DNA from: Xylophilus sp.
GTDB taxonomy: Bacteria > Pseudomonadota > Gammaproteobacteria > Burkholderiales > Burkholderiaceae_C
Reading direction: 5' to 3'
Length of the DNA stretch: 34,732 nt
Assembly: GCA_009914555.1 (NCBI GenBank)
Contig: WNDY01000045.1
Span: 1-34,732, forward strand
Below the pieces are notes generated by a model. That model worked only from the letters and a program-made list of their open reading frames with translations, made no database searches and was not told where the DNA came from. Below, in pieces: positions 1-7,619 of the stretch. Numbering within the stretch: the stretch's first letter is position 1; each line of letters starts with the position of its first letter. A program made the translations under genes and the position numbers.

Positions 1-63
1 TGCCTGCTGCCTGAACTCCAGGCTGAACTCCTGCCCCTTTCTGCCTGCCTTGCTCTTGGTCAT
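1..63 (-). CDS. IS3-type transposase OrfA, N-terminal fragment (cut by window edge)
   Basis: The minus-strand frame starts at ATG 63 and encodes 21 residues before the window ends, beginning MTKSKAGRKGQEFSLEFRQQ. A basic start followed by a FS-EF(K/R)-QA segment is typical of the small HTH protein OrfA of IS3-family elements, which binds the element ends and is joined to the OrfB integrase by frameshifting. A perfect AGGAGG ribosome-binding site sits 6 bases upstream of the start (70-75). Only the first helix is visible, so family is likely but the subgroup cannot be told. Confidence 0.6.
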   Translation of the reverse strand, partial: MTKSKAGRKGQEFSLEFRQQA

Positions 64-127
64 CGTCCACCTCCTATTGCGATAGTTAATCGCTTATAGG
101 GGTGTCCGTGAAACGGGGGCAAGATCA
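1..127 (-). mobile_element. IS3-family insertion sequence, one end only
   Basis: Read on the minus strand, the segment ending at 127 begins TGATCTTGCCCCCGTTTC and continues with CGGACACC. This matches the style of IS3-family termini, which start with TGA, carry a C-rich block and end in a GGACAC-like core. About 63 bases inside it is a well-formed OrfA start. The element continues beyond the left edge, so its other terminus and target duplication cannot be seen. The family is inferred from the terminus and the OrfA start; the exact boundary could be off by a base or two. Confidence 0.6.
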
Positions 128-158
128 GACATCTATACATACCCCCGGGCCCTACCCC

Positions 159-187
159 CTGGAGCGCTTGGTTGTCATACGCTCCAG
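159..187. other. 8-bp hairpin between the IS end and the relE remnant
   Basis: CTGGAGCG at 159-166 is perfectly complementary to CGCTCCAG at 180-187, with a 13-base loop. There is no T-run after it on the minus strand, so it is not a textbook terminator, although it lies just past the relE remnant. The bases before it (133-160) are C-rich with CTATACATACCCCC, one instance of the recurring ATACCC motif. Confidence 0.35.
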
Positions 188-203
188 GACCATGCCCTCC
201 GGG

Positions 204-359
204 CTACCGATAGATTTCCTTGCGGTGACCTACCTCAATCACGAGGACGAGGCGCGCACCGTCGCGAATGTCACAGACGATGCGGTGATTTCCCACGCGT
301 TAGCCGAGCTTGCCAAGCTGCCGAACAGTGGTGGCGGTCAGTTCAATCCGCCAGGCCAA
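204..359 (-). pseudogene. RelE-type toxin remnant (internal deletion plus stop codon)
   Basis: Read from a TTG at 359 on the minus strand, the frame gives LAWRIELTATTVRQLGKLG, a stop, then RVGNHRIVCDIRDGARL and LVIEVGHRKEIYR followed by a stop at 204. These are the first strand/helix and the last strands of a RelE/ParE-fold mRNA interferase. In intact homologues the tail reads YRVGDYRIICDI...VGHRKEIYR, and the roughly 35-40 residues between the two parts are missing here. The two halves are still in one frame, interrupted by a single TAA. The start overlaps the 3' end of the antitoxin remnant, as in real relBE operons. No active toxin can be made from this copy. The family assignment rests on remembered motifs. 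Confidence 0.72.
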
Positions 360-522
360 GGTCGCGCTCCGCGTCCTCCAGGCTGACAACCTTCTCCTGA
401 CCGCTGCGCACGCGCTGGGCTATCGCGTCTGCGCGGTCGCAATCGTCGAGATCGGCCAGGCTTCGCTCGACCAGTTCCTGCCGCTGTTCGACGGCGGGGT
501 CGAGTTGGATGGATGTGGTCAT
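343..522 (-). pseudogene. RelB/ParD-type antitoxin, internally deleted (59 codons)
   Basis: The frame starts at ATG 522, with GGAGGTG just upstream, and runs to TGA 343. It begins MTTSIQLDPAVEQR and ends with VVSLEDAERDLGLAD. Family members start with this ribbon-helix-helix strand, continue with a segment like LDALVARTGRSKTFYLREMI, and end in a toxin-binding helix with V-S-x-E-x-x-x-x-D-LGL. The middle of the RHH (about 20 residues) is missing here, although the frame stays open. It could still be translated, but without helix 2 it should not dimerise or bind DNA normally. It lies directly downstream of flgN on the same strand, overlapping the toxin remnant. Confidence 0.68.
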
Positions 523-566
523 GGAGCACCTCCGCAGCGCAAGGGCTGCGCTGCATCCGGTGCAGA

Positions 567-953
567 TTACCGTGCGGCCTTGTTGTACAGGCGCGCAGCG
601 CCGCCGCCGGCACTGCGCCCCACGGCCGCGCCGTAGGTCGGCGCGTCGGCCAGTTCGGGCACGAGGCAGGCGGCCTGGCGCTCGGCGGCCACGGCGGCGC
701 GGGCGAGCGCTTCGCGCTGGCCCGACAGACGCTGGGCGACCGAGCGCACGCGGCGTTGCAGCACCGGCGACAACGCCGCGGCCGAGGCGGTTTGCCGCTG
801 CAGGGTGTGGGCGAAGGCGGCGCTGGCCTGGCGCAGCGCCGCCCCCTCGCGTTCGAGCGCCCCGGTGTCGGCGGCGAAGAAGGCGCCGTCCACGGCGTCG
901 AGCTGCTGCTCCACGGCGGACAGCGCCTGGTCGAGAGGCGCGTTGAGGTTCAT
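567..953 (-). CDS. flgN: FlgN-like flagellar export chaperone
   Basis: 128 residues, helical and alanine/glutamine-rich, starting MNLNAPLDQALSAVEQQLDA and ending ARLYNKAAR. FlgN is the cytoplasmic chaperone that holds the hook-filament junction proteins FlgK and FlgL for export. The call rests mainly on position: third gene of the flgA-flgM-flgN minus-strand set, opposite flgBCDEFGHIJKL. Supporting points are length, the all-helical character and a Tyr near the C-terminus. The similarity by eye is weak, so an unrelated small helical protein is possible. The start at 953 comes about 106 bases after the flgM stop. The frame is open well upstream, but the composition before 953 does not look coding. 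Confidence 0.6.
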   Translation of the reverse strand: MNLNAPLDQALSAVEQQLDAVDGAFFAADTGALEREGAALRQASAAFAHTLQRQTASAAALSPVLQRRVRSVAQRLSGQREALARAAVAAERQAACLVPELADAPTYGAAVGRSAGGGAARLYNKAAR

Positions 954-1059
954 GGCTGAGCGGGGGGAGCGGAGGTGGAGAGAGGAGCGGCGGCCGCGGC
1001 AGGCCGCCCGAAGCCGTTGGCGCGCGGGAGCGGCGCGCGCCGGCCTGCCGGCAGCGCGC

Positions 1060-1422
1060 TCAGGAAGAGGATTGCGGCGTGGACCGCGAACGCACCAGTT
1101 GCTCCTGGGCGTTGGACAGCAGCTTGTCGGCCACCGCCTCGGCATCGACCGTGAACTCGCCGCGGTCGATGGCCTTCTTGACCGCATCGACGCGCGCCGC
1201 GTTGAATTCGCCGTTGCTGGCCTTGTCGGCCGCATCCAGCGAACGCGCCAGCGTCGAGACGGTGACGGGCACGCCCGACGTGCTCGATGCCGCGTCCCGG
1301 GCGGGCGCGGCCGGTGCAGCAGCGGCATCGCTGCTGCTGGCGGTGTTGTTCCTGACGGACTTCTGGGACTGTGCCGCGCCGCTCGCGCCGGGCAGGTCCG
1401 GGGTTGCCTGACCAATCTTCAT
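1060..1422 (-). CDS. flgM: Anti-sigma-28 factor FlgM
   Basis: 120 residues starting MKIGQATPDLPGAS. The N-terminal half is low-complexity and Ser/Ala-rich. The C-terminal half has the FlgM sigma-binding helices, with V-TVSTLARSLDAADKAS, FNAARVDAVKKAIDRGEF and a last segment VDAEAVADKLL. FlgM binds FliA (sigma-28) in the cytoplasm and is exported through the finished hook-basal body, releasing sigma-28 for filament and chemotaxis genes. It is somewhat longer than the enterobacterial form (about 97 residues) because of the extended N-terminal part, as in many betaproteobacteria. A GGAGAG ribosome-binding site precedes ATG 1422, and its own sigma-28 promoter lies 43 bases further upstream. Confidence 0.93.
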   Translation of the reverse strand: MKIGQATPDLPGASGAAQSQKSVRNNTASSSDAAAAPAAPARDAASSTSGVPVTVSTLARSLDAADKASNGEFNAARVDAVKKAIDRGEFTVDAEAVADKLLSNAQEQLVRSRSTPQSSS

Positions 1423-1464
1423 CGCTCTCTCCAGCGCCCCTGCTCGCGGGGCTGCGTCGCCAGG

Positions 1465-1491
1465 TTTTCGGCGGCGTTCCGGACAACTTTA
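1465..1491 (-). promoter_or_regulatory. Sigma-28 (FliA) promoter of flgM
   Basis: On the minus strand TAAAGTTG (1491-1484), an 11-base spacer (1483-1473) and GCCGAAAA (1472-1465) fit the FliA consensus TAAAGTTT-N11-GCCGATAA with exact spacing and only two mismatches. It lies 43 bases upstream of the flgM start and inside the flgA-flgM gap. flgM can therefore be transcribed both from the flgA promoter and from its own class 3 promoter, the usual arrangement that lets FlgM accumulate once sigma-28 is active. Confidence 0.85.
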
Positions 1492-1512
1492 GCGAAAACA
1501 TGGCCGGCCGGC

Positions 1513-2235
1513 TCAGATGGCCACCTGCACCGTTCCATCTTCGAGAACAGTGCCCGAGATGATACGGCCATTGTCGATTCGGACCCGCACAGTCTGGCCC
1601 GCGGCACCGGTGCCCATGGCCTGTCCGCCGGTGGCGACCGAGAAACCGCCGCCCTGCGCGACCAGCCGGACCTGGGCGCCGGCCTGGAACAGCGCCGGGG
1701 CCTTGACCATCGCATGGCGCAGCGCCTGGCCGGCCTGCAGGGCCCGCGCGGCGATCTGGCCCGTGAACTGCCCCGGGTCGGTGAAGACCGCCGCATTGTC
1801 GGCCGCCCAGTCCACCTCGGCCGGCGAGGCGTCGCCGGCGTTGAGCACGGCGCCGGGGTTGACGTTGCCGTTGAGCACCCAGCCCGGCCCGAAAGCCTTG
1901 ACCGTCACCGGGATGAAGACGTTCCAGCGCACCGGGCCGTCGGTGCAGCGCAGGCCCAGGCGCGTGCGGCCCCACAGGCGCGAGCCGGCCGGCACGTAGG
2001 GCTCGACATGTCTGCACGGCGCCAGCTGCAGCCGGCTGTCGAGCGCGCCGACGCCGACCTCCAGCCGCAGCGGCACCGGACCGCCGACGGGCTGGCGGGC
2101 CAGCGTGTCGTCGATCCATTTCTGCGACATGCGCACGAGGTCGGCTTCGGCCTGCTGGGCGCAGGCCGCGCCGGCGGCCAGCGCCAGCCCGGCGGCCAGC
2201 AGGGGCGAGAGGATGGAGCGGGACGGCAGGGACAT
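1513..2235 (-). CDS. flgA: Flagellar P-ring assembly chaperone FlgA
   Basis: 240 residues. A Sec signal peptide (MSLPSRSILSPLLAAGLALA, cleavage after the ACAQQA region) is followed by the FlgA domain with LRLEVGVGALDSRLQLAPC, VPAGSRLWGRTRLGLRC and PVRWNVFIPVTVKAFGP. The C-terminal SAF-like domain holds DWAADNAAVFTDPGQ, GQALRHAMVKAPALFQAG and the final strands ending GTVQVAI. It acts in the periplasm, helping FlgI polymerise around the rod. The start at 2235 gives the signal peptide and has GAGG upstream. A longer in-frame start exists but would add non-secretory sequence. It is divergent from flgB, with 224 bases between the starts. Confidence 0.93.
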   Translation of the reverse strand: MSLPSRSILSPLLAAGLALAAGAACAQQAEADLVRMSQKWIDDTLARQPVGGPVPLRLEVGVGALDSRLQLAPCRHVEPYVPAGSRLWGRTRLGLRCTDGPVRWNVFIPVTVKAFGPGWVLNGNVNPGAVLNAGDASPAEVDWAADNAAVFTDPGQFTGQIAARALQAGQALRHAMVKAPALFQAGAQVRLVAQGGGFSVATGGQAMGTGAAGQTVRVRIDNGRIISGTVLEDGTVQVAI

Positions 2236-2459
2236 GGCGGGGACCTCGGGGGAAGAAAGCAGCCGGCGCACGGCGACGTCCTGCACTCTAGGGCCGGCGG
2301 CCCGCACCGATGGGCCGAACTGCGCGCATTTCGCCCGGTTCTTCCGCGCTTCGCCGCGGCGGGCGGCTTCGACAATGCCTGCACGCCGGAGGGCTGTCCG
2401 TGCGCCATGGCGCCGCGCCCTCCCCCACCCATCCACCGCCGTTGCGCGAGGAGCTTCGC
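2236..2459. other. Divergent promoter region flgA/flgB
   Basis: These 224 bases separate the starts of the two flagellar transcription units and must contain both early (class 2) promoters. I found no sigma-28 match and no convincing sigma-54 GG-N10-GC element by eye. A GAGGAG ribosome-binding site for flgB lies at its right end. The stretch is strongly C/G-rich and I see no gene in it. Confidence 0.4.
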
Positions 2460-2906
2460 ATGCTGGACAAGTTGACGGGCACGCTGGACTTCCAGAGCCG
2501 CGCGCTGCTGCTGCGCGCCGAGCGCCAGCGCACGATCGCGAGCAACATCGCCAACGTCGACACGCCGGGCTACGTGGGCCGCGACTTCGACTTCCCCACG
2601 GCGCTGCGCGCGGCCAACGCCGGCGCCGGCACGCAGGCGGCGGTGGAGTTCGCCGCAGGCGGCACCACGACCGATGCACGCCACATCCCGCTGCCGGCCG
2701 TGGCCCACACCGCATCGACCACGTCGCTGGGCCGGCCCGCCGAGCTGGGCTATGCGGTGCAGTCGCAGCCCAACCTCGACCAGAACACGGTCGACATCGA
2801 CCGCGAGCGCGCCAACTTCGTCGACAACTCGGTGCGCTACGAGGCCGCGCTGCGCTTCATCAACGGGCAGTCGCGCACCATGCTCACGGCCATCCAGGGC
2901 CAGTAA
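2460..2906 (+). CDS. flgB: Flagellar basal-body proximal rod protein FlgB
   Basis: 148 residues. The N-terminal rod motif is RTIASNIANVDTPGYVGRDF and the C-terminal helix ends NSVRYEAALRFINGQSRTML. FlgB is the most MS-ring-proximal rod subunit, exported without a cleaved signal. The start at ATG 2460 has GAGGAG 7 bases upstream; the frame is open further upstream, but that part does not resemble FlgB. It is first in the flgBCDEFGHIJKL operon, 15 bases before flgC. The length is a little above the E. coli form (138). Confidence 0.95.
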   Translation: MLDKLTGTLDFQSRALLLRAERQRTIASNIANVDTPGYVGRDFDFPTALRAANAGAGTQAAVEFAAGGTTTDARHIPLPAVAHTASTTSLGRPAELGYAVQSQPNLDQNTVDIDRERANFVDNSVRYEAALRFINGQSRTMLTAIQGQ

Positions 2907-2921
2907 ACGAAGGCGCAGGCC

Positions 2922-3326
2922 ATGTCGATGTTCTCCATCTTCAACGTCTCCGGCAGCGCTATCAGCGCGCAGTCGCAGCGGCTCAACGTGGTGGCCTCCA
3001 ACCTGGCCAACGTGGAGGCCGTGGCCGGCCCCGACGGCCAGGCCTACAAGGCCCGCCAGGTGGTCTTCCAGACCACGCCACAGGGCAGCGACGCGGCCGC
3101 CGGCGTGCGCGTGTCGGCCATCACCGAGAACGACGCGCCGGGCCGCCGCGTCTACGAGCCCAACCATCCCCTGGCCGACCCGCAGGGCTACGTCACGCAT
3201 TCCAACGTCAACGCCGTCGAGGAGATGGTCAACATGATCTCGGCCTCGCGCTCCTACCAGAACAACGTCGAGGTCATGAACACGGCCAAGACGCTGCTGC
3301 TCAAGACGCTGCAGATGGGCCAGTGA
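2922..3326 (+). CDS. flgC: Flagellar basal-body rod protein FlgC
   Basis: 134 residues, the usual FlgC length. It shows the flg_bb_rod motif LNVVASNLANVEAVAG, the central KARQVVFQTTP, the FlgC signature VYEPNHPLADPQGYVTHSNV and the coiled-coil end SRSYQNNVEVMNTAKTLLLK. It is a proximal rod subunit crossing the periplasm. It is the second gene of the rod operon, and flgD follows after 25 bases. Confidence 0.96.
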   Translation: MSMFSIFNVSGSAISAQSQRLNVVASNLANVEAVAGPDGQAYKARQVVFQTTPQGSDAAAGVRVSAITENDAPGRRVYEPNHPLADPQGYVTHSNVNAVEEMVNMISASRSYQNNVEVMNTAKTLLLKTLQMGQ

Positions 3327-3351
3327 GGCCCGCCTTTCCAGGAAACACGCC

Positions 3352-4023
3352 ATGGTCGCCAGCACCTCCTCCACCAGCGGCAGCTCCGCGGTGCTCAACC
3401 TCCAGTCCAGCAGCGGCACGGCCAAGGAGATCACCGACGCCGATGCCGCGCAGGACCGCTTTCTCAAGCTGCTGGTCGCGCAGCTGGCCAACCAGGATCC
3501 GATGAACCCGATGGACAACGCGCAGATGACCTCGCAGATCGCGCAGATCAACACGGTCACCAGCATCCAGCAGCTCAATGCCACGGTCAAGGGCCTGGCC
3601 GAGCAGTTCAGCACGCTGCAGGTCATGCAGGGCAGCGCGCTCGTCGGCCGCACCGTGCTGACCGAGGGCAACACGCTCGCCATCGATGCGGACACCCGGC
3701 AGGCGAACGGCAGCTTCGAGCTGGCCGGCGACGCCACCGACGTGACCGTGCAGGTGCTCACGCCCGGCGGCCAGACGGTGGACACGATCAAGCTCGGCGC
3801 GCAGGCCGGCGGCCGCCACGACTTCACCTGGGACGCGTCGAGCTATGCCGGCAGCGGCACGCCGACCTTCACCGTGGTCGCCAAGGCCGGCACGGAATCG
3901 GTCGCCAGCACCGCCTACACCCGCGACAAGGTGGTGTCCGTCGGCGCCGACAGCGGCGCGCTCAAGCTCAACCTCGAGAAGGCCGGCAGCGTCGAGTACG
4001 CCAAGGTCAAGGCCATCCTTTAA
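3352..4023 (+). CDS. flgD: Flagellar hook-capping protein FlgD
   Basis: 223 residues. The conserved N-terminal block (about residues 30-75) reads DRFLKLLVAQLANQDPMNPM, then QMTSQIAQINTVTSIQQLN. A Tudor-like and FlgD Ig-like domain follow, with LVGRTVLTEGN, GSFELAGDATDVTVQVL and FTWDASSYAGSGTPTFTVVA. FlgD forms the temporary scaffold on which FlgE subunits assemble and is discarded when the hook is complete. It lies between flgC and flgE with short spacers (25 and 23 bases). Confidence 0.95.
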   Translation: MVASTSSTSGSSAVLNLQSSSGTAKEITDADAAQDRFLKLLVAQLANQDPMNPMDNAQMTSQIAQINTVTSIQQLNATVKGLAEQFSTLQVMQGSALVGRTVLTEGNTLAIDADTRQANGSFELAGDATDVTVQVLTPGGQTVDTIKLGAQAGGRHDFTWDASSYAGSGTPTFTVVAKAGTESVASTAYTRDKVVSVGADSGALKLNLEKAGSVEYAKVKAIL

Positions 4024-4046
4024 CCACCACCGGCAGGGGAATCACC

Positions 4047-5276
4047 ATGAGTTTTCAACAAGGGCTCTCGGGCCTCAACGCGGCGAGCAAGAACCTCGAC
4101 GTGATCGGCCACAACATCGCCAACGCCAACACGACGGGTTTCAAGTCCTCGCGCGCGGAGTTCGCCGAGCTGATCGCCACGGCCGGCAAGACCGGCGGCA
4201 GCAGCTCCGGCATCGGCGTGGAGGTGCAGGCCGTGGCCCAGCAGTTCGACCAGGGCAACGTCAGGGTCACCGGCAACAGCCTGGACGTGGCCATCAACGG
4301 CAACGGCTTCTTCGCGCTGCAGCAGACCGACGGCTCGCTGGCCTACAGCCGCGCCGGCGACTTCAAGCTCGACACCAGCGGCAACCTCGTGACCAACGAC
4401 GCATCGAAGGTGCTGGGCTACACGCTGGACCCGGACACCGGCCTGCGCACCTCGTCCAGCACCGTGCCGCTGGTCTTCCCGACCTCGGCACCCATCGCGG
4501 CCAAGCAGACCACCAAGATCACCGCGAGCTTCAACCTCGACGCCCGCGCGACCGATGCCGCCGGAGACGCCACGGCCACGCCGCCGGTGGCCGCCACGCC
4601 GCGCTCCACCTACAGCACTTCGCTCAACGTCTACGACAGCCAGGGCGTGGCCAAGCCGGTGAGCCTGTATTTCGAGAAGAACGGCAACAACACCTGGAAC
4701 GTGTACGACTCGCTCGACACCACGGCCACGGCGGTCGGCCAGCTCGTGTTCGACGACACCGGCGCGATCGTCAGCGGCTTCTCGCTCACGCTCTCGGTGG
4801 CGCCCACGCCGCCGAATCCGAACAACCTCGCGGCCTACAACGTGACGCTCGACTTCGCGGACGTCTCCCAGTACGGCTCGAAGTTCTCGGTGTCCGACCT
4901 CAGCCAGGACGGCTATGCCTCCGGCGAACTCACCGGCATCAACATCGAGGACGACGGCACGATCACGACGCGCTATTCCAACGGCGTCAGCCGCGCCGAA
5001 GGGCAGGTCGCGCTGGCCAGCTTCCGCAACACGCAGGGCCTGGCGTCGATCGGCGGCAACAAGTGGGTCGAGACCTCCACCTCGGGCCAGGCCACCTACG
5101 GCACGCCGACCGACGGCAGCTTCGGCGCGTTGCGCTCGGGCGCGCTGGAGGACTCCAACGTCGACCTGACCGCCGAGCTGGTCAACATGATGACCGCCCA
5201 GCGCAACTACCAGGCCAACGCGCAAACCATCAAGACGCAGGACCAGATCATGTCCACGCTGGTCAACCTGCGCTGA
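4047..5276 (+). CDS. flgE: Flagellar hook protein FlgE
   Basis: 409 residues. Start MSFQQGLSGLNAASKNLDVI, then GHNIANANTTGFKSSRAEF. The D1/D2 core has LDVAINGNGFFALQQTDG and AYSRAGDFKLD. The FlgE D2 part has YSTSLNVYDSQGVAKPVSLY and FSVSDLSQDGYASGELTGI. The C-terminal coiled coil is ALEDSNVDLTAELVNMMTAQ, then RNYQANAQTIKTQD. It is the main subunit of the hook outside the cell. An AGGGGAA ribosome-binding site precedes the start. A 59-base gap with ATACCC motifs separates it from flgF, longer than the other gaps in the rod/ring genes. Confidence 0.96.
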   Translation: MSFQQGLSGLNAASKNLDVIGHNIANANTTGFKSSRAEFAELIATAGKTGGSSSGIGVEVQAVAQQFDQGNVRVTGNSLDVAINGNGFFALQQTDGSLAYSRAGDFKLDTSGNLVTNDASKVLGYTLDPDTGLRTSSSTVPLVFPTSAPIAAKQTTKITASFNLDARATDAAGDATATPPVAATPRSTYSTSLNVYDSQGVAKPVSLYFEKNGNNTWNVYDSLDTTATAVGQLVFDDTGAIVSGFSLTLSVAPTPPNPNNLAAYNVTLDFADVSQYGSKFSVSDLSQDGYASGELTGINIEDDGTITTRYSNGVSRAEGQVALASFRNTQGLASIGGNKWVETSTSGQATYGTPTDGSFGALRSGALEDSNVDLTAELVNMMTAQRNYQANAQTIKTQDQIMSTLVNLR

Positions 5277-5335
5277 TACCCTGACCAGTAGTCTCCCATA
5301 GCGTTCGAACCACGCCCTCGTAAGGCATATACCCC
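5275..5335 (+). repeat. flgE-flgF spacer with ATACCC motifs
   Basis: The 59-base spacer begins with GATACCC overlapping the flgE stop and ends with GCATATACCCC, which directly abuts the GTG start of flgF. The likely flgF ribosome-binding site is TAAGG at 5321-5325, ten bases before GTG. The motif recurs in most other intergenic gaps of the window on the same strand. Its role is unknown: a Rho-loading C-rich tract or a species-specific interspersed repeat are both possible. Confidence 0.4.
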
Positions 5336-6076
5336 GTGGACCATATCATCTACACCGCGATGTCCGGCGCCTCGGCCACGGCCAGCCGGCAGGCCGTGCT
5401 CGCCAACAACCTGGCCAACGCGACCACCAACGGCTTCCGCGCCGAGATGATGTCGTTCCGCGCGGTGCCGGTGCAGGGCGACGGCGCCAAGACCCGGGTG
5501 TTCTCGCTGGAGGCCACCGCGGGCTACGTCGACACGCCCGGCCCGGTGCAGCGCACCGGCCGCAACCTCGACGCCATGCCGCAGGGCAACGCCTGGTTCG
5601 CGGTGCAGGCGCTGGACGGCACCGAGGCCTATACGCGCGCCGGCACCTTCGAGGTGACGGCCCAGGGCCAGCTGCTCAACGACAAGGGCCAGACCGTGCT
5701 GTCCGACGGCGGCGCGCCGATCGACGTGCCGCCCGATTCCGAGGTCACGCTCGGCAGCGACGGCACGGTCAGCGTGCGCACCGGCGACCAGCCCGCCGTC
5801 CAGCTCGCGCGGCTCAAGCTGGTCACGCCCGAAGCGGGCACGCGCCTGCAGCGCGGCGCCGACGGCCTGTTCCGCACGCCCGACGGCGAGCCGCTGCAAA
5901 GCGATGCGAACGCCCGCATCCAGACCGGCGCGGTCGAGGGCTCCAACGTCAACGCCATCGAGTCGATGGTGAGCATCATCGATGCCGCCCGCAGCTTCGA
6001 GCACCAGATGCGGCTGCTGCAGACGGCCGAATCGGACGACAAGTCCGCCAGCCAGTTGCTCAGCGTGACGGCGTGA
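5336..6076 (+). CDS. flgF: Flagellar basal-body rod protein FlgF
   Basis: 246 residues from a GTG start. MDHIIYTAMSGASATASRQA is followed by VLANNLANATTNGFRAEM. The central part has NAWFAVQALDGTEAYTRAGT and the C-terminus has GAVEGSNVNAIESMVSIIDA, then RSFEHQMRLLQTA. FlgF is a proximal rod subunit. The GTG start is chosen because it gives the exact family N-terminus and has TAAGG upstream. It is followed by flgG after 27 bases. Confidence 0.95.
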   Translation: MDHIIYTAMSGASATASRQAVLANNLANATTNGFRAEMMSFRAVPVQGDGAKTRVFSLEATAGYVDTPGPVQRTGRNLDAMPQGNAWFAVQALDGTEAYTRAGTFEVTAQGQLLNDKGQTVLSDGGAPIDVPPDSEVTLGSDGTVSVRTGDQPAVQLARLKLVTPEAGTRLQRGADGLFRTPDGEPLQSDANARIQTGAVEGSNVNAIESMVSIIDAARSFEHQMRLLQTAESDDKSASQLLSVTA

Positions 6077-6103
6077 ACGGCTGACGCCTCGAAGGAGAAC
6101 CAC

Positions 6104-6886
6104 ATGATCAATTCGCTCTGGATCGCCAAGACCGGCATGGAGGCGCAGCAGACCCAGCTCGACGTCGTCTCCAACAACCTGGCCAACGTCTCGACCAACG
6201 GCTTCAAGCGCGCCACCGCCGTGTTCGAGGACCTGATCTACCAGAACCTGCGCCAGGTCGGCGCCAACAGCACCGACCAGTCGCAGCTGCCCACCGGCCT
6301 GCAGGTCGGCCTGGGCGTGCGCACCGTGGCCACCAGCCGCAACTTCGGCCAGGGCAGCCTGCAGCAGTCGGGCAACAAGCTGGACGTGGCCATCCGCGGC
6401 AACGGCTTCTTCGAGGTCACGCTGCCCGACGGCACCATCGGCTACACCCGCGACGGCGGCTTCCAGCTCGACAGCCAGGGCCGCGTCGTGACCTCCGGCG
6501 GCCTGGCGGTCAACGGCGGCATCACCGTGCCGGCCAATGCGACCAACATCAGCATCGCCGCCGACGGCACCGTCTCGGTCACGCTGCCGGGCAACGTACA
6601 GCCGCAGCAGGTCGGGCAGATCACGCTGGCCAACTTCGTCAATCCGGCCGGCCTGGAGCCGCGCGGCCAGAACCTCTTCACCGAGACCGCCGCGTCGGGC
6701 CAGCCCCAGCAGGGCGTGGCCGGCACCAACGGCATCGGCACGATCATGCAGGGCTTCGTCGAGACGTCCAACGTGAACGTGGTGCAGGAGCTGGTCACCA
6801 TGATCCAGACCCAGCGCGCCTACGAGATGAATTCGAAGGCGGTGCAGACCTCCGACCAGATGCTCCAGAAACTGGCCCAGCTCTGA
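6104..6886 (+). CDS. flgG: Flagellar distal rod protein FlgG
   Basis: 260 residues, the same length as the enterobacterial protein. Start [20 protein letters not shown], then [20 protein letters not shown]. It has the FlgG-specific stretch [20 protein letters not shown], then [14 protein letters not shown]. The rod/hook core is [20 protein letters not shown], and the C-terminus is [20 protein letters not shown], then [15 protein letters not shown]. It builds the distal rod that passes through the P and L rings. AAGGAGAA precedes the ATG. Confidence 0.97.
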   Translation: MINSLWIAKTGMEAQQTQLDVVSNNLANVSTNGFKRATAVFEDLIYQNLRQVGANSTDQSQLPTGLQVGLGVRTVATSRNFGQGSLQQSGNKLDVAIRGNGFFEVTLPDGTIGYTRDGGFQLDSQGRVVTSGGLAVNGGITVPANATNISIAADGTVSVTLPGNVQPQQVGQITLANFVNPAGLEPRGQNLFTETAASGQPQQGVAGTNGIGTIMQGFVETSNVNVVQELVTMIQTQRAYEMNSKAVQTSDQMLQKLAQL

Positions 6887-6900
6887 TCCGCAGCCCCCCG

Positions 6901-7599
6901 ATGAAGATCTTCTTCCCGCGCGCCCTCCCCGCCTGCTGCGCCGCCGTGCTGTGCGCCGGCTGCGCCGGCACGCTGTCGCCGGCGCCGCAGGTGGACGTGC
7001 TGAGCACCGCGCCGCCGGTGCTGAGCCCGCAGCAGGTGGCAGGCGTCAACCTGCCGGCTTCGGGCAGCCTGTTTCGCACCAGCGGCTACCGGCCGGGCTT
7101 CGAGGACCGGCGCGCGCGCCAGGTCGGCGACGTGGTGACGATCAACATCGTCGAGAACGTGACGGCCAGCCAGCAGTCCACCTCCACCATCGACCGCAGC
7201 AACGACGTGAAGGCCGGCATCAGCGCGCTGCCGTTCTTCGGCGCCGCATCGCTGGCGGCCAAGACCGGCATCGGCGCGTCGAGCGAAAACAACTTCTCGG
7301 GCAAGGGCGGCACCTCCAGCGCCAACACCTTCTCGGGCGCGATCACGGCGACGGTGGTCGAGGTGCTGCCCAATGGCCACCTCGTCGTGACCGGCGAGAA
7401 GCAGATCGGCGTGAACCAGAACGTGGACGTGCTGCGCTTCTCCGGCACGGTCGATCCGCGCGCGCTGCAGCCGGGCAGCATCGTCAGCTCCAGCCAGGTC
7501 GCCAACGTGCGGGTGGAGTCGCGCGGCCGCGGCGCGCAGGCTGAAGCCCAGGCAACTGGCTGGTTGTCCCGGGTCTTTTTGAACGTTCTGCCGTTCTGA
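6901..7599 (+). CDS. flgH: Flagellar L-ring lipoprotein FlgH
   Basis: 232 residues. A lipoprotein signal peptide with lipobox LCAGC puts the acylated Cys at residue 21. The FlgH core reads SLFRTSGYRPGFEDRRARQV, then GDVVTINIVENVTASQQS, and further on VEVLPNGHLVVTGEKQIGVN and LRFSGTVDPRALQPGSIVSS. It forms the outer-membrane ring (bushing) around the distal rod. The start lies 14 bases after the flgG stop with a weak ribosome-binding site, suggesting translational coupling. Confidence 0.96.
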   Translation: MKIFFPRALPACCAAVLCAGCAGTLSPAPQVDVLSTAPPVLSPQQVAGVNLPASGSLFRTSGYRPGFEDRRARQVGDVVTINIVENVTASQQSTSTIDRSNDVKAGISALPFFGAASLAAKTGIGASSENNFSGKGGTSSANTFSGAITATVVEVLPNGHLVVTGEKQIGVNQNVDVLRFSGTVDPRALQPGSIVSSSQVANVRVESRGRGAQAEAQATGWLSRVFLNVLPF

Positions 7600-7619
7600 T
7601 CCTGCGGACAATCCGCGCC

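Noticed and set aside
102..386. 94-codon plus-strand frame at the left end
   Set aside because: It starts inside the IS end and crosses the antisense of the relBE relic; it has no recognisable family features.
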